Shown in pieces: positions 33,516 to 44,860 of a stretch of 56,981 nucleotides of DNA. The DNA is from Micrococcales bacterium (GTDB lineage: Bacteria > Actinomycetota > Actinomycetes > Actinomycetales > Microbacteriaceae): positions 1 through 56,981 of the forward strand of contig CANGEU010000008.1 in NCBI GenBank assembly GCA_947452985.1. The letters run 5' to 3'. The position numbers and the translations under genes were made by a program. The notes under the pieces are model-generated. The model was not told where the DNA came from. It saw only the letters and a list, made by a program, of their open reading frames with translations, and ran no database searches. How positions within the stretch are numbered: position 1 is the first letter of the stretch; every line of letters starts with the position of its first letter.

Positions 33516-35456
33516 ATGTCCGACAACAAAACATTCGCACCATCAAGTGCTTTTCAGGCCCAAGCTATTGCCGGGCCAGAACTTTATGCCCAAGCTAAAG
33601 CAGACCGTCTCGGTTTTTGGGCTGAACAAGCCAAAACTTTGCATTGGCACAAACCCTTTACCGAAGTGTTGGACTGGTCGCACGCTCCCGTTGCTCGCTG
33701 GTTTGACGACGGCGAACTGAACGTTGCCTACAACTGCCTCGACCGTCACGTTGAGGCTGGTCGCGGAGATCGCGTGGCCCTTTACTTTGAAGGCGAGCCT
33801 GGCGACCGCCGAGCCATCACCTACGCCGAACTAACCTCCGAGGTTAAGAAGGCCGCCAACGTGCTGATCAGTCTTGGCGTGGTCAAGGGCGACCGAGTGG
33901 CAATTTACATGCCGATGATTCCTGAGGCTGTAATCACCATGTTGGCAGTTGCCCGCCTTGGCGCAATTCACTCGGTGGTCTTCGGTGGTTTCTCTTCGGA
34001 CGCACTGGCAACCCGCATCAACGACGCCGACGTTCGCGTGGTCGTGACTGCTGATGGCGGCTACCGCAAGGGCAAGGCTTCGGCCTTAAAGCCGGCCGTC
34101 GATGAAGCCTTGGCCGATGGCAAATGCCCAACCGTTGAGAAGGTCTTGGTCGTAAAGCGAACTGGCGAGGACGTTGCTTGGGGAGAAAACGACCGCTGGT
34201 GGCACGAGGAGATGGCAGTAGCCGAGACCGAGCACGTAGCTCAGGCGTTCCCATCCGAACAGGAACTCTTCATCCTTTACACCTCTGGAACGACCGGAGC
34301 TCCTAAGGGAATCTTGCACACCTCGGGTGGCTACCTAACCCAGGCAACCTACACTCACCGCAACATCTTCGACCTTCACCCAGAGACCGATGTTTACTGG
34401 TGCACCGCCGACATCGGCTGGATCACCGGTCACTCATATGTGGTCTACGGTCCCCTAGCCAACGGCGCCTCACAGGTTTTGTTTGAAGGCACTCCAGACG
34501 CACCACACCCAGGCCGCTGGTGGGAAATCATTGAGCGTTACAAGGTTTCGATCTTCTACACCGCTCCAACCGCTATTAGATCGTTCATGAAACTTGGACG
34601 CGAAATTCCAGACAAGTTCGACCTATCGTCGCTTCGCGTGCTCGGTTCGGTTGGTGAACCAATCAACCCTGAGGCTTGGCTTTGGTACCGCGACGTTATC
34701 GGTGGCGGACACTGCCCAATCGTTGACACCTGGTGGCAGACCGAAACCGGAGCCATCATGGTCTCCCCTCTACCGGGCGTTACTTCGCTCAAGCCTGGCT
34801 CTGCCCAGACCCCGGTACCTGGAGTCGAAATCAAGATTGTGAACGACGAAGGCAAGGAAGTTCCACGCGGTGAAGCGGGTCTACTAACCATCACCGAACC
34901 TTGGCCTTCAATGCTTCGCGGCATCTGGCGCAACCCTGGTCGTTTCCACGAGGCCTACTGGTCAAACTTCGAAGGCCAGTACTTCGCCGGTGATGGCGCC
35001 AAATGGGACGAAGATGGCGATCTCTGGCTACTAGGACGCGTCGACGACGTGATGAACGTTTCCGGTCACCGTTTGTCGACCGCCGAGATTGAGTCGTCGC
35101 TGGTTGGTCACCCTTGGGTTGCCGAAGCCGCCGTAGTTGGCGCTAAAGACGAAATCACCGGCCAAGCAGTCGTAGCTTTCGTCATCCTGCGCCTTGACCA
35201 GGTCGAGGAAGCTGGAGCAGCCGAAAACATCTCGAAGATTTTGCGTGAGCACGTTTCGAAGGACATCGGTCCGATTGCGCGCCCTCGCCAAATCATGGTT
35301 GTGGCCGAGCTTCCAAAGACTCGTTCGGGCAAAATTATGCGACGTTTGCTTCGCGATGTTGCCGAAGACCGTCCGATTGGCGACGTGACCACTCTGGCCG
35401 ACACCAGCGTGATGAACGTAATCAGTTCGAAGATTGCCGGCGGAGCCAGCGACTAA
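33516..35456 (+). CDS. acs: Acetyl-CoA synthetase (AMP-forming)
   Basis: Activates acetate to acetyl-CoA via acetyl-AMP; 646 aa from the ATG at 33516, close to the ~650 typical of Acs. The adenylate motif is [12 protein letters not shown] near 255. [13 protein letters not shown] is near 400, [23 protein letters not shown] near 490, and the acetylation-site motif [11 protein letters not shown] with the catalytic Lys is near residue 600. A longer in-frame start at 33477 is possible but has no ribosome site. It is divergent from tadA and the 6C RNA and convergent with ridA. It completes the ALDH-ActP-Acs acetate route. Confidence 0.95.
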   Translation: MSDNKTFAPSSAFQAQAIAGPELYAQAKADRLGFWAEQAKTLHWHKPFTEVLDWSHAPVARWFDDGELNVAYNCLDRHVEAGRGDRVALYFEGEPGDRRAITYAELTSEVKKAANVLISLGVVKGDRVAIYMPMIPEAVITMLAVARLGAIHSVVFGGFSSDALATRINDADVRVVVTADGGYRKGKASALKPAVDEALADGKCPTVEKVLVVKRTGEDVAWGENDRWWHEEMAVAETEHVAQAFPSEQELFILYTSGTTGAPKGILHTSGGYLTQATYTHRNIFDLHPETDVYWCTADIGWITGHSYVVYGPLANGASQVLFEGTPDAPHPGRWWEIIERYKVSIFYTAPTAIRSFMKLGREIPDKFDLSSLRVLGSVGEPINPEAWLWYRDVIGGGHCPIVDTWWQTETGAIMVSPLPGVTSLKPGSAQTPVPGVEIKIVNDEGKEVPRGEAGLLTITEPWPSMLRGIWRNPGRFHEAYWSNFEGQYFAGDGAKWDEDGDLWLLGRVDDVMNVSGHRLSTAEIESSLVGHPWVAEAAVVGAKDEITGQAVVAFVILRLDQVEEAGAAENISKILREHVSKDIGPIARPRQIMVVAELPKTRSGKIMRRLLRDVAEDRPIGDVTTLADTSVMNVISSKIAGGASD

Positions 35457-35460
35457 GTTC

Positions 35461-35922
35461 TTACTTGAACTCGACGATTAGTTCGAGCTCAACTGGAGAG
35501 TCAAGCGGAAGCACCGGAACGCCTACTGCGCTACGAGCGTGGGCTCCAGCTTCGCCGAACACTTCACCGAGGAACTCTGAAGCACCGTTGATAACTCCCG
35601 GCTGTCCTGAGAACTCTGGCACGGACGCAACGAAACCGACCAACTTCACAACGCGAGTGATGCGGTCAAGGTCGCCGATGACCAACTTCACGGCGGCGAG
35701 TGCGTTCAATGCGGCCTGACGGGCGTAGGTTTTGGCGTCGTCGGGATTGACCGATGCCCCAACCTTGCCTGTTTCAGGAAGCTTTCCCTCAATGAACGGA
35801 AGCTGACCCGATGTGAAAACAAGGTTCCCAGAGACTACGGCTGGAACATAGGCCGCCACGGGCTTCGCAACCTCGGGCAGTGGTGAACCGAGTTCGGCTA
35901 GGCGGGTTTCAATAACGCTCAT
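35461..35922 (-). CDS. RidA family protein (YjgF-like)
   Basis: A 153-aa protein of the enamine/imine deaminase fold, longer than the ~130-aa canonical RidA, like the actinobacterial Rv3678c-type group. The core runs from VSGNLVFTSGQLPF to HARSAVGVPVLPLDSPVELELIVEF; the Arg near the C-terminal part (AHARSAVGV) is the expected carboxylate binder. AAAGGGA precedes the ATG. Its position before ponA2 is conserved in actinobacteria. Confidence 0.9.
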   Translation of the reverse strand: MSVIETRLAELGSPLPEVAKPVAAYVPAVVSGNLVFTSGQLPFIEGKLPETGKVGASVNPDDAKTYARQAALNALAAVKLVIGDLDRITRVVKLVGFVASVPEFSGQPGVINGASEFLGEVFGEAGAHARSAVGVPVLPLDSPVELELIVEFK

Positions 35923-36020
35923 TTGGGGTCCCTTTCGTCCAATTCTTAGATGTTACCCGTAGTTTCGCTCCACGCTACTTCTCAGGAATAGTTCGGTTAA
36001 TAGAAGGTAACCTAGTAGTT

Positions 36021-38540
36021 ATGTCTGAAAGCAATAAGGGCGAGACCGTATTTAGTCGGATCCTCAAGTTTGTCGGCCTAAACGCCATCGTAGGCCTTTT
36101 GGTTCTAGTTCTAGCTGCGCCGCTCATCCTAGTTACCGGCACTGGCAGCGCTGTGGGCATCGCCCTGTTCGACACCCTCCCAGATACCCTGAAGCCGGTA
36201 AGCGGAGCAGAAGCTTCAACCCTCTATGGCCTGGACGACGCAGGCAACCCAGTGAAAATCACAGACTTCTATGAAGACAACCGAATTTCAATCGCCTTCG
36301 AAGACATCTCAGACAACTTCAAAAACGCAGTTATCGCAACCGAAGACCCACGTTTTTACAGCCACGGTGGTGTCGACTGGATCTCCCTAGTTCGTGCAAC
36401 CGTGAACAGTGCTGTCAAGGGTGGCGGTGGCCCTGGAGCCTCAACCATCACCATGCAGTACGTGCGCAACAACATCGTTGAAACCCTGATGCTCAAGGGC
36501 GACAAGGTCGGAGCCGAAGCAGCCCGCGCCCCGAACCTCGAGCGAAAGCTTCGTGAAATTCGCTACGCGCTAGCCATCGAGCAGCAGTATTCGAAGAAGG
36601 AAATCTTCGCTGGTTACGCCAACCTGTCATTCTTCGGTAACCAGATTTACGGTGTTGAGGCAGCGTCGGAGTATTACTTCGGAAAGCACGCCAGCGAGCT
36701 CAACATTCCAGAAGGCGCTCTACTTGCCGGAATGCTGCAGTCCCCTAACGCCTACAAACCAGACGTTGAAGCCAACCTTTCAGCTGCCAAAATTCGCCGT
36801 GACTATGTGATTCAGAACATGGCCGACAACGGTTACATCTCTCAGGCCCAGGCCGATGAGGCTAAAGCCAGCGAAATCAAGGTAAACCTGACCATGTTGC
36901 ACCAGGGTTGTGAAGCCAATCAGGCAACCGCATTCTTCTGTGACTACGTGGTTTGGACTGTTCGAAATAGCCCAGAGTTCGGGCCAACCTTCGAAGCCCG
37001 CCAAACCCTGCTTCGTCGTGGTGGTCTAGAGATTTACAGCACCATGAACATCAGTCTTCAGAACAAGACCGATGCGACCATCAAAAAGCGCATCCCATTG
37101 GATGACCCAAACCACTTAGGTGCCACCTCGGTGTCAGTTGAAGTTGGCACGGGTCGAGTCTTGGCGATGTCTGAAAACCGTTTCTACGACCAGACTGCCT
37201 CTGGAACGCAAGGACACACTTCGGTCAACTTCGCTACCGATAAAAACTACGGTGGGTCTTCTGGCTTCCAAACCGGTTCGGCCTACAAGGTTTTCACTTT
37301 GGCGACCTGGCTTCAGCAAGGCAAGCGCCTCGGAGACAAAGTCGACGGACGCATCCACGAATGGCTTCCAAACGAACTTCCTTCGCGTTGTGGCGCTTGG
37401 GGCGGCAGCTACAAGCCAAAGAACTCAGCCTCGCACGAACCAACCAACCCAAACGTTTCCACCGCCATGGCGCTTTCGATTAACACCGCGTTCATGAGCA
37501 TGGCATCGCAACTTGACCTCTGCGACATCCGCGACACGGCTCTGGCTTTCGGTGTCCACCGTGCCGACGGTGCCGAACTGGCTTACATCCCAGCTTCTGT
37601 TCTGGGTGTAAACGAAATTGCCCCACTGACCATGGCAGTTGCCGAGGCCGCGCTTCCTAACCAAGGAATTGTCTGCACCCCGATCTCCATCGACCGAGTC
37701 GTAGTTCGTTCGACTGGTAAAGAGATGGCAGTGCCAAAGAGCACCTGCACCCAGGCGACTACGCCTGAAGTTGCCGCGGGTGTTGTCTCAGCGATGCGCG
37801 GCGTTATCAAGGGCGGAACCGCGGGGCTTTCCAACACCGGCGACGGCGTTGACATTGCTGGTAAGACTGGAACCACCGACCACTCTGTTCAGACCTGGAT
37901 GACCGGCTACTCGAGCAAGGTTTCAACCACCGTTTGGGTTGGCAACGTGGTTGGCGATGTCGGTCTTGGAAATGTCTCGACCGGTGGCAAGAGTGCTTAC
38001 TACGCTCGTCACGATGTTTGGCGCAATGTCATGAAGCTAGCGAACACCCTATACAAGCCAGGACCAATGGCGCAGGCACCAAGCATTTACTCTGGTGCCG
38101 GTGGCGCGACCGTGCCAGACGTAACCACGATGGACCCAACGACCGCGAGCAGCCAGATTCAACTAGCCGACTTGAACTTTGAAGTTGTTATGTCACCGGT
38201 CCTTTCAGACAAGCCAGCCGGAACAGTTGCCTACACGATTCCGCGCTTTGGATCGCAGTTAACTCGTGGAACCATCGTCAAGATTTACATGTCGAGCGGG
38301 GGAGCCGTTGTGGTTCCAAGCGATCTCTTGAACCACGGACCGACCGCAACCGCAATCATTAACTGGCTTGCAAATAGTGGACCTCGCGACTCTTCAGGAA
38401 ACGCAGTCCTTTCCGCTATCGCATCGAGTGGCCAGCAGACTGGTAACTGCGGTCCGAACGACCGCGTAACCAGGGCTCAACCTGCTCCAGGTGCGGCCAC
38501 CCAAGCTGGAACGATTATCGAACTCTTCTGCGGTAACTAA
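36021..38540 (+). CDS. ponA2: Bifunctional class A penicillin-binding protein with PASTA domain (PonA2-like)
   Basis: Cell-wall glycosyltransferase/transpeptidase of 839 aa. A short cytoplasmic tail and one membrane helix (about 12-48) come first. The GT51 domain has ATEDPRFYSHGGVDW near 112. The transpeptidase has SAYK (SxxK) near 420, SIN (SxN) near 488 and KTGT near 618. A C-terminal PASTA domain (VPDVTTMDPTTASSQI onward, about 695-760) is followed by a tail with two Cys. The start is leaderless: TAACCT ends 7 bp before the ATG. The metallophosphoesterase gene starts immediately after its stop. Confidence 0.94.
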   Translation: MSESNKGETVFSRILKFVGLNAIVGLLVLVLAAPLILVTGTGSAVGIALFDTLPDTLKPVSGAEASTLYGLDDAGNPVKITDFYEDNRISIAFEDISDNFKNAVIATEDPRFYSHGGVDWISLVRATVNSAVKGGGGPGASTITMQYVRNNIVETLMLKGDKVGAEAARAPNLERKLREIRYALAIEQQYSKKEIFAGYANLSFFGNQIYGVEAASEYYFGKHASELNIPEGALLAGMLQSPNAYKPDVEANLSAAKIRRDYVIQNMADNGYISQAQADEAKASEIKVNLTMLHQGCEANQATAFFCDYVVWTVRNSPEFGPTFEARQTLLRRGGLEIYSTMNISLQNKTDATIKKRIPLDDPNHLGATSVSVEVGTGRVLAMSENRFYDQTASGTQGHTSVNFATDKNYGGSSGFQTGSAYKVFTLATWLQQGKRLGDKVDGRIHEWLPNELPSRCGAWGGSYKPKNSASHEPTNPNVSTAMALSINTAFMSMASQLDLCDIRDTALAFGVHRADGAELAYIPASVLGVNEIAPLTMAVAEAALPNQGIVCTPISIDRVVVRSTGKEMAVPKSTCTQATTPEVAAGVVSAMRGVIKGGTAGLSNTGDGVDIAGKTGTTDHSVQTWMTGYSSKVSTTVWVGNVVGDVGLGNVSTGGKSAYYARHDVWRNVMKLANTLYKPGPMAQAPSIYSGAGGATVPDVTTMDPTTASSQIQLADLNFEVVMSPVLSDKPAGTVAYTIPRFGSQLTRGTIVKIYMSSGGAVVVPSDLLNHGPTATAIINWLANSGPRDSSGNAVLSAIASSGQQTGNCGPNDRVTRAQPAPGAATQAGTIIELFCGN

Positions 38541-39431
38541 ATGCCCGTATTGCTGACGATCCTTGCGATCGGCCTACTCGCTTTGGCGTGGGGTGTGTTC
38601 ATTGAGCGCAATCGGTTCTCCGTGATGCCTGAGGAGCTATCTATCCTTCCGGCCGGTTCAGCACCGATTCGAATTCTTCACATCAGCGATCTTCATTTAG
38701 CCCCTTGGCAAAAACGCAAACTCGCCTGGATTTCGGAACTCAGCAAATTGCAGCCAGACCTAGTTATCGACACCGGAGATAACCTGGGACATCGCGACGC
38801 AATTCGTCCGACGCTGGCAGCCCTAGAAAATTTGATGAAGGTCAAAGGTGTTTTTGTTAATGGGTCAAACGACTACCACGCCCCCGAAATTCGCAACCCG
38901 CTCGCCTACTTACGAAAGCCGTCCTCGCCAACCCACAACGAAGTTTTACAAACCACGCGCATGACCGATGTGTTTGAAGCTCAGGGTTGGTTGAATCTCA
39001 ATAACCGATCAGGAGCACTGACGATTGCCGGAACCAGGATTGGTTTCCTTGGGCTTGATGATCCTCACGATGAACTTGCTTGGTACGAAACCTTAGCTCA
39101 ACAGCGGTCGGACATTGGCACGCAAGACCTCATAATTGGTGTGGCCCACGCACCATATCAAAAAGTAATCGCCGAATTTGGAGACCGTGGAGCTGAGTTA
39201 GTGTTCGCCGGCCACACCCACGGAGGTCAGGTTTGCCTGCCTGGTCTCGGAGCACTCATTACCAACTGCGACCTGCCGGCCAAGTTCGCCAAGGGTTTGA
39301 GTGAGCACACGGTTGGCCACAAAAAAGTTTGGCTAAATGTTTGTGCAGGGCTCGGAACGTCGATTTTTGCGCCAATCCGATTCTTCTGCAAACCAGAAGT
39401 TCGATTGCTAACGCTTACCGCTAAGGGTTAG
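38541..39431 (+). CDS. Metallophosphoesterase (calcineurin-like), next to ponA2
   Basis: A 296-aa protein with an N-terminal membrane helix (about 3-20) and a metallophosphatase domain. Metal motifs are ILHISDLHLAPW, DTGDNLGH, NGSNDYHAP (GNHD position, here SNDY), GVAHAPYQ and FAGHTHGGQVCLPG. The ATG directly follows the ponA2 stop codon, so the pair is co-translated. The ponA2-phosphoesterase pair (as Rv3682-Rv3683) is conserved in actinobacteria. The substrate is unknown. Confidence 0.9.
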   Translation: MPVLLTILAIGLLALAWGVFIERNRFSVMPEELSILPAGSAPIRILHISDLHLAPWQKRKLAWISELSKLQPDLVIDTGDNLGHRDAIRPTLAALENLMKVKGVFVNGSNDYHAPEIRNPLAYLRKPSSPTHNEVLQTTRMTDVFEAQGWLNLNNRSGALTIAGTRIGFLGLDDPHDELAWYETLAQQRSDIGTQDLIIGVAHAPYQKVIAEFGDRGAELVFAGHTHGGQVCLPGLGALITNCDLPAKFAKGLSEHTVGHKKVWLNVCAGLGTSIFAPIRFFCKPEVRLLTLTAKG

Positions 39432-39970
39432 CCCAACGCCCAGACTTCAGGGCCAAGAACGATGTAGTGGCCAGCCTTGTTATCACAGCGAGCGGTAACA
39501 TCCACCACGAAACAGGTGATGTCGCCAACTGTTACGGTTTCACCAGGGTTTAGAGTCTGTGCTTGGGAAGGGTCGGCATATAGTCCGCTGGCACAGTTGA
39601 TCTGGCTTCCCTTTGTGGAAGTGAGTTTGAATTGGTATCCATAGCTGAGCTTGCAGCTTCCTGGAACGGTAAGTGGATCGTAGGTGGCATCCGCTTCGTT
39701 CTGTTCACAAACTGCAAACTTTTCTTCAGTATTTAGGGTGCACCAGGTTGGGCCTCCGGCAATTTTGAAGGTGTATTCGCCAAATCCATTGTCAAAAATC
39801 TTGGCGTCAACCGCCAGAGCATCAGCATCTGGCGCGGTCGGAATCAGGCTCGGGTCAAAAGTCTGGGTGGGCTCTTGGGTGTCAGTGCCGTTGCCACTAG
39901 GCGTTGCCGCGCACCCTGAGAACATCAGCGACAAGCCGACTACGGCGATAGTTAAAAGTTTGCGACCCAC
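39428..39970 (-). CDS. Hypothetical lipoprotein
   Basis: A 180-aa exported lipoprotein: signal peptide with lipobox LMFSGC near residue 19, then a Thr/Gln/Pro-rich linker and a domain with six cysteines (WCTLNTEEKFAVCEQN, GSCKLSY, INCASG, ITCFVVDVTARCDN) that probably form disulfides. I do not recognise the domain. The start is GTG with TATTCT seven bases upstream (leaderless). The 3' end overlaps the convergent phosphoesterase gene by 4 bp. Confidence 0.75.
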   Translation of the reverse strand: MGRKLLTIAVVGLSLMFSGCAATPSGNGTDTQEPTQTFDPSLIPTAPDADALAVDAKIFDNGFGEYTFKIAGGPTWCTLNTEEKFAVCEQNEADATYDPLTVPGSCKLSYGYQFKLTSTKGSQINCASGLYADPSQAQTLNPGETVTVGDITCFVVDVTARCDNKAGHYIVLGPEVWALG

Positions 39971-40030
39971 AGGCTCAAGAATAAAGCCTGTAGGTCGCTA
40001 TAACCTGAAAGTTTGCCTAGTGTTTTGCGA

Positions 40031-41098
40031 CTAGAACTCTTTCGCCACAAGTTCGGCAATTTCGTAGGTGTTTAGCGCAGCACCTTTACGAAGGTTGTCG
40101 CCAACCACAAACAGCTCGATGCTGTTCGTAAAATCAAGCGACTGACGAATGCGACCAACAAAGGTTGGGTCCTGGCCGGCAACAAAGTTCGGTGTTGGGA
40201 AGACTCCGTTCGCTGGGTCGTCCATCACGCGAATGGTTGGCTGTTGCTCAAGAACTTCGCGAACTTCGTCTGGGGTAAGCGGGTTGGCGAAAGTTGCGTG
40301 AACGGTAAGCGAGTGGCTGACCTGAACTGGTACACGAACACACGAAGCGGCGACCTTGAGGTCTGAGATACCAAGGATCTTGCGCGACTCGTCGCGAACC
40401 TTCATCTCTTCGGATGAGTGCCCACCGGCTTTTAGCGAACCCGCAAAAGGAATCACGTTCAGGGCAATTGGCACTGGCCAAGGTGAGTCGGAAATTGAAA
40501 CACCAGCGGCTTCGAGAGCAGAAGTAACGTCGCCAGATACTGAACCAAGTGTTGCATCCTTGCCAACCACACCAAGCTCAGCGGCGAGTCGGTCGATACC
40601 GGCAGCACCAGCACCAGAAACAGCCTGGTACGAAGAAACTACAAGTTCCTTCAAAGCCCACTTGCGGTGAAGCGCACCCATCGCAGCCATCATGGTGAGG
40701 GTGGTGCAGTTCGGGTTCGAGATGATACCGAGTGGGCGGTTTTTCGCCTGCTCAGGATTTACCTCAGGAACCACTAGTGGCACCTGGTCGTTCATGCGGA
40801 ATGCACCCGAGTTGTCGATCGCGATAGCGCCACGCTCGGCAGCAATCGGCGCCCAAACTTCAGATACTTCATCAGGCACGTCGAACATAGCAATGTCGAT
40901 GCCATCGAAGGCTTCTGGCGATAGCGCAACAACGGTAAGTTCCTCACCGTGAACGGTGATTTTCTTACCGGCCGAACGAGCACTGGCAATCAGGCGAATC
41001 TCACCCCAGATGTTCTCGCGGTTGTTGAAAATGTCGACCATGACGGTACCAACAGCACCGGTCGCTCCCACTAGGGCAATGTTTGGTTTCTTGCTCAA
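40031..41098 (-). CDS. asd: Aspartate-semialdehyde dehydrogenase
   Basis: Reduces aspartyl phosphate to the semialdehyde in the lysine/threonine/methionine/diaminopimelate pathway; 355 aa. N-terminal NADP-binding [12 protein letters not shown], catalytic Cys in [11 protein letters not shown] near 132, [11 protein letters not shown], and the His-containing [11 protein letters not shown] near 258. It lies 22 bp after lysC in the usual lysC-asd operon with AAAGGAGAAA as ribosome site. Confidence 0.95.
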   Translation of the reverse strand: MSKKPNIALVGATGAVGTVMVDIFNNRENIWGEIRLIASARSAGKKITVHGEELTVVALSPEAFDGIDIAMFDVPDEVSEVWAPIAAERGAIAIDNSGAFRMNDQVPLVVPEVNPEQAKNRPLGIISNPNCTTLTMMAAMGALHRKWALKELVVSSYQAVSGAGAAGIDRLAAELGVVGKDATLGSVSGDVTSALEAAGVSISDSPWPVPIALNVIPFAGSLKAGGHSSEEMKVRDESRKILGISDLKVAASCVRVPVQVSHSLTVHATFANPLTPDEVREVLEQQPTIRVMDDPANGVFPTPNFVAGQDPTFVGRIRQSLDFTNSIELFVVGDNLRKGAALNTYEIAELVAKEF

Positions 41099-41120
41099 CG
41101 CATTTCTCCTTTACTAAGAA

Positions 41121-41648
41121 TTAGCGGCCGGTACCGGCATAGACAACAGCTTCAATTTCGCTGTCTAGGCCGAACGCGGTGTGAATTGCACGGGCAGCGT
41201 CGTCCGCTTCGGTGATGTCAGTGACCACCGAAATTCGAATCTCAGACGTTGAGATCATTTCAATGTTGATTCCGGCTTTAGCCAGAGCATTGAACAGGGT
41301 TGCTGAAACACCAGAGTGGGTGCGCATACCTGCACCAACTACAGAGATCTTGCCGATCTCGTGGTCAACCTCAAGTTCGCGGTAGCCAAGCTTCGGCTGG
41401 TTGGTCTCAAGCGCGGCAACAACCTTGGCCGAGTCGCCCTTCGGGAGGGTGAACGAGATATCAGAAACCTTGTCATCGACGTCCACACCGGTAGCAGTGT
41501 TCTGAACAATCATGTCGATGTTCGCGCCAGCTTCGGCAACCACGTTGAAAAGCTCAGCAGCCTTACCAGGAAGGTCAGGAATACCAACAACGATGATCTT
41601 GGTCTGGCTCTTATCGGTTGCTACGCCCGAAACTACTGACTCTTCCAT
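41121..41648 (-). CDS. lysC: Aspartate kinase beta subunit (internal in-frame start of lysC)
   Basis: Inside lysC, an ATG (minus strand 41648-41646, residue 250 of the alpha form: MEESVVSGV) is preceded by GAGGAGA five bases upstream. It would yield a 175-aa protein made of the two ACT domains. Overlapping alpha/beta aspartokinase genes with a beta start near residue 250 are known in Corynebacterium glutamicum and Bacillus. That it is used here is inferred from the ribosome site. Confidence 0.75.
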   Translation of the reverse strand: MEESVVSGVATDKSQTKIIVVGIPDLPGKAAELFNVVAEAGANIDMIVQNTATGVDVDDKVSDISFTLPKGDSAKVVAALETNQPKLGYRELEVDHEIGKISVVGAGMRTHSGVSATLFNALAKAGINIEMISTSEIRISVVTDITEADDAARAIHTAFGLDSEIEAVVYAGTGR

Positions 41649-42395
41649 GTTCTCTCCTCGGTTTCCTGAGATGACCCTGGTACCAGGGTCGGTGCTAAAT
41701 GTGGAACGCACGCGTAAGTCAACATTGTGACGACGTGCAAACTCAACCGCACGAATGTGCAGAATCTTGGCGCCAGCGGCAGCCAACTCGAGCATCGACT
41801 CAACATCGATGTAGTCAAGCTTGCGCGCTGCTGGAATCTGGCGAGGGTCAGCGGTGTAAACACCATCAACGTCGGAGTAGATTTCACAAACATCAGCGTT
41901 CAGTGCTGCTGCCAATGCCACCGCAGTGGTGTCGGATCCGCCACGTCCAAGGGTCGTGATGTCGCGGGTTTCGCGGTTGAAGCCTTGGAAGCCGGCAACG
42001 ATGGCGATGTCTCCGTCGTTCAGAGCTTCTTGAATTCGGTCTGGCGTCACTTCAGCAATTCGAGCGTTACCATGCTTTGAGTCGGTAACAATACCGGCCT
42101 GAGAACCGGTGAATGAGCGAGACTGAGCACCAGCAGCATCGATAGCTAGGGCGAGCAACGCCATTGAGATTCGCTCCCCGGCAGTTAGCAGCATGTCTAG
42201 CTCGCGTGGGTTTGGATTGTCGGTTACCTGGTTAGCCAGGTCCATCAGCTCATCGGTGGTATCGCCCATTGCTGAAACAACTACGACAACCTGGTTTCCC
42301 GCTTTTTGCGTCTCAATTACGCGCTTGGCTACGTGCTTAATCTTGTCGGCATCACCAACGGATGAGCCACCGAATTTTTGCACAATTAGAGCCAA
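41121..42395 (-). CDS. lysC: Aspartate kinase, full-length alpha form
   Basis: First enzyme of the aspartate family pathway; 424 aa. N-terminal [33 protein letters not shown] near 155 and two C-terminal ACT domains (from about residue 265) for feedback control by lysine/threonine. The start is TTG with AGGAG eight bases upstream. An internal in-frame start with a strong ribosome site at 41648 encodes the regulatory beta subunit, as in Corynebacterium. Confidence 0.95.
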   Translation of the reverse strand: MALIVQKFGGSSVGDADKIKHVAKRVIETQKAGNQVVVVVSAMGDTTDELMDLANQVTDNPNPRELDMLLTAGERISMALLALAIDAAGAQSRSFTGSQAGIVTDSKHGNARIAEVTPDRIQEALNDGDIAIVAGFQGFNRETRDITTLGRGGSDTTAVALAAALNADVCEIYSDVDGVYTADPRQIPAARKLDYIDVESMLELAAAGAKILHIRAVEFARRHNVDLRVRSTFSTDPGTRVISGNRGENMEESVVSGVATDKSQTKIIVVGIPDLPGKAAELFNVVAEAGANIDMIVQNTATGVDVDDKVSDISFTLPKGDSAKVVAALETNQPKLGYRELEVDHEIGKISVVGAGMRTHSGVSATLFNALAKAGINIEMISTSEIRISVVTDITEADDAARAIHTAFGLDSEIEAVVYAGTGR

Positions 42396-42454
42396 AAGCT
42401 TAACTCCTAGGTATAGGGGTCAACAGGGAATGTTGTTAAGTCTAGCCGATACCG

Positions 42455-43051
42455 CTAGTTGGCAGGGCGGCGGCCTGAAAAAGCTCGACCAAGAGTGACT
42501 TCATCGGCGTATTCAAGGTCTCCGCCGACTGGCAAACCGGAAGCCAAACGAGTTACCGGGATGCCCATGGTGCTGAGCATTCTCGACAGGTAGGTTGCCG
42601 TGGCTTCACCCTCAAGGTTCGGGTCGGTTGCCAAAATGACTTCCTTGATGTCTGGGTTAGACAAACGAGCCATAAGTTCTTTGATTCGAAGCTGATCTGG
42701 ACCAATGCCTTCAATCGGGCTAATTGCTCCGCCGAGCACGTGGTACAGCCCGCGGAATTCACGCGTGCGCTCAATTGCCTGAACATCTTTCGACTCTTCA
42801 ACCACACAGATTAGGGTTTGGTCGCGGCGAACATCGCGGCAAATGTTGCAGCGCTCTTGCTCGGAAACGTTTCCACAAATGTCGCAGAAACGAACTCGTT
42901 CTTTAACCTCAATAAGTACTTTTGCCAAACGCTCAGCAAGGTCATCTTCGGTTTGCAGCAGGTAAAAAGCAATTCGCTGAGCCGACTTCGGACCCACACC
43001 AGGCAAACGCCCTAGTTCGTCGATAAGTTCCTGAACTACGCCTTCGTACAT
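42455..43051 (-). CDS. recR: Recombination protein RecR
   Basis: DNA-repair factor of the RecFOR pathway, 198 aa. It has an N-terminal helix-hairpin-helix ([21 protein letters not shown]), a four-Cys zinc finger ([18 protein letters not shown] near 57-74) and a TOPRIM domain with VVEESKD and [17 protein letters not shown]. The start overlaps the dnaX stop by one base, the common dnaX-recR arrangement. Confidence 0.95.
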   Translation of the reverse strand: MYEGVVQELIDELGRLPGVGPKSAQRIAFYLLQTEDDLAERLAKVLIEVKERVRFCDICGNVSEQERCNICRDVRRDQTLICVVEESKDVQAIERTREFRGLYHVLGGAISPIEGIGPDQLRIKELMARLSNPDIKEVILATDPNLEGEATATYLSRMLSTMGIPVTRLASGLPVGGDLEYADEVTLGRAFSGRRPAN

Positions 43052-44811
43052 TAGTCGTCCAGCGGTTCTGCGCCGAGAATTTCGCGAAGCAAGGATTCAC
43101 CGTAGCGAGCATCTTCGTCAACCGCGGTGTTACGTGAGGTAGGAACCTCCGGTTCGTGCGCTGGTTCTGGCTCAGGCGCAGGAACAGGCGCCGGAGCAAC
43201 CACTGGCGTCTCGACAACTGGCGCCGCAACTGGGGTAGCTGGAGCCGAAGCATTTGGATCCATGAACGGCTTGAACTTAACAACAATGCCGAGTTCGTTC
43301 TCGATCGCCTTGCGAAGTACGTCTGGAGCACCGGCTTCGTTCTTGAAGCTTTCAAGGTCGTAGTTGCTGGCAAATCGCAAGGTGAGTACATCGCCATCAA
43401 GAGCCATCACGTCGATTGTGTAGGCAACCATGTAAGCCTTCTTAGACTTCTTGGCAACCATGTCCAGGATGCGTGGCCATGAGGTTCGCAGCTGTGAAAT
43501 CGTTACCCCGACTGGCACAACAGCGATTGGAGTGGTTGGAGCCGATTCAACAACAGGTGCAGCTTGAGGAGCTGCTGCTGGTGCCGCCGCAGGAGTTACC
43601 TGAGGAGCCGCCACGGGAATTGAAGTGGTTTCGGTGGAAACCGCTCCCCCAATGCCAATGCGGCGTTCTAGGCGCTCAATACGAGCCAGTGAGCCAACCT
43701 CGGTGGCGTTCGCCGATGGAACCAAAATCTTGGCACACATCAGCTCCAGGTGAAGCTTTGGGCTGGTAGCACCAGACATAGTTGAAAGCGAGTCGCTCAC
43801 AGCTGCAGCAGCGTGCGCAAGTTCAGCACGACCAAACTTGGCTGCCTGTGCTTCCAAGCGACCGAGCATTTCATCGGTAATACCGCGCAGCACCGATTTG
43901 GCCTCTCCACCAATTGAATCAACCAAGATTAGGTCGCGCAGGCGCTCCAGTAAATCTTCAACAAACTGGCGTGGGTCTTGGCCACTCTGAATGATCTTGT
44001 CAACCGAGTGGAACACCGTTGCGGAGTCGCCAACCGCGAGCGCTTCCACGGCATCGTCTAGAACCGAGTCTGGGGTGTAACCCAGCAGGGAAACAGCGCG
44101 CTCGTAAGTTACCTTGCCGTCGTCTGAGCCGGCAATAAGTTGGTCTAGCAAAGAAAGTGAGTCGCGAACGGAACCGCCACCGGAACGAACCACGAGCGAG
44201 AGAACTCCAGGAGCGATGTCTACCTTCTCCGAAGCGCAGAGCTGCTCTAGGTAATCAAGAAGTTGAGCCGGTGGAACCAAACGGAATGGGTAGTGGTGAG
44301 TACGCGAACGAATGGTCGCGATCACCTTGTCTGGTTCGGTGGTAGCGAAGATGAACTTCACGTGGGCTGGTGGCTCTTCAACAATCTTCAAAAGAGCATT
44401 GAAACCCTGGGCCGTAACCATATGAGCCTCGTCGAGGATAAAGATCTTGAAACGGTCGCGGGCCGGCGCAAAGAGTGCGCGCTCGCGAAGATCGCGGGCG
44501 TCGTCGACACCGTTGTGAGAAGCGGCGTCAATTTCAACGACATCTAGCGAACCAGATCCGTCGCGGGCTAGTTCAATACAGCTCGGGCACTTGCCGCAAG
44601 GAGTATCGGTTGGGCCTTCAGCGCAGTTCAGGCAGCGGGCCAAGATGCGGGCAGAAGTGGTCTTTCCACAACCGCGAGGCCCGGAGAAAAGATAAGCGTG
44701 GTTTACTTTGTCGGAGCGAAGAGCTGCCATGAGTGGAGCTGTAACCTGCGACTGACCAATCAGTTCGGCAAAGGTCTCAGGACGATAGCGGCGATAAAGT
44801 GCGGTACTCAC
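43051..44811 (-). CDS. dnaX: DNA polymerase III subunit gamma/tau
   Basis: Clamp-loader ATPase, 586 aa. Walker [21 protein letters not shown] near 44, a zinc module with four Cys (CLNC...CGKCPSC), Walker [10 protein letters not shown]-type ([12 protein letters not shown]) and sensor segment [19 protein letters not shown] Pro/Ala-rich linker joins the C-terminal tau domain. I saw no A-rich slippery site, so probably only one product is made. The start is GTG with TAGGCT six bases upstream (leaderless). Confidence 0.94.
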   Translation of the reverse strand: MSTALYRRYRPETFAELIGQSQVTAPLMAALRSDKVNHAYLFSGPRGCGKTTSARILARCLNCAEGPTDTPCGKCPSCIELARDGSGSLDVVEIDAASHNGVDDARDLRERALFAPARDRFKIFILDEAHMVTAQGFNALLKIVEEPPAHVKFIFATTEPDKVIATIRSRTHHYPFRLVPPAQLLDYLEQLCASEKVDIAPGVLSLVVRSGGGSVRDSLSLLDQLIAGSDDGKVTYERAVSLLGYTPDSVLDDAVEALAVGDSATVFHSVDKIIQSGQDPRQFVEDLLERLRDLILVDSIGGEAKSVLRGITDEMLGRLEAQAAKFGRAELAHAAAAVSDSLSTMSGATSPKLHLELMCAKILVPSANATEVGSLARIERLERRIGIGGAVSTETTSIPVAAPQVTPAAAPAAAPQAAPVVESAPTTPIAVVPVGVTISQLRTSWPRILDMVAKKSKKAYMVAYTIDVMALDGDVLTLRFASNYDLESFKNEAGAPDVLRKAIENELGIVVKFKPFMDPNASAPATPVAAPVVETPVVAPAPVPAPEPEPAHEPEVPTSRNTAVDEDARYGESLLREILGAEPLDD

Positions 44812-44860
44812 AGATGAAGCCTAACCTTTCCCACCGACAGCGAACTTGGAGCTAAAAAGA

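Noticed and set aside
43051-44811. Programmed frameshift in dnaX
   Set aside because: I looked for an A-rich slippery heptamer with a following hairpin and found none.
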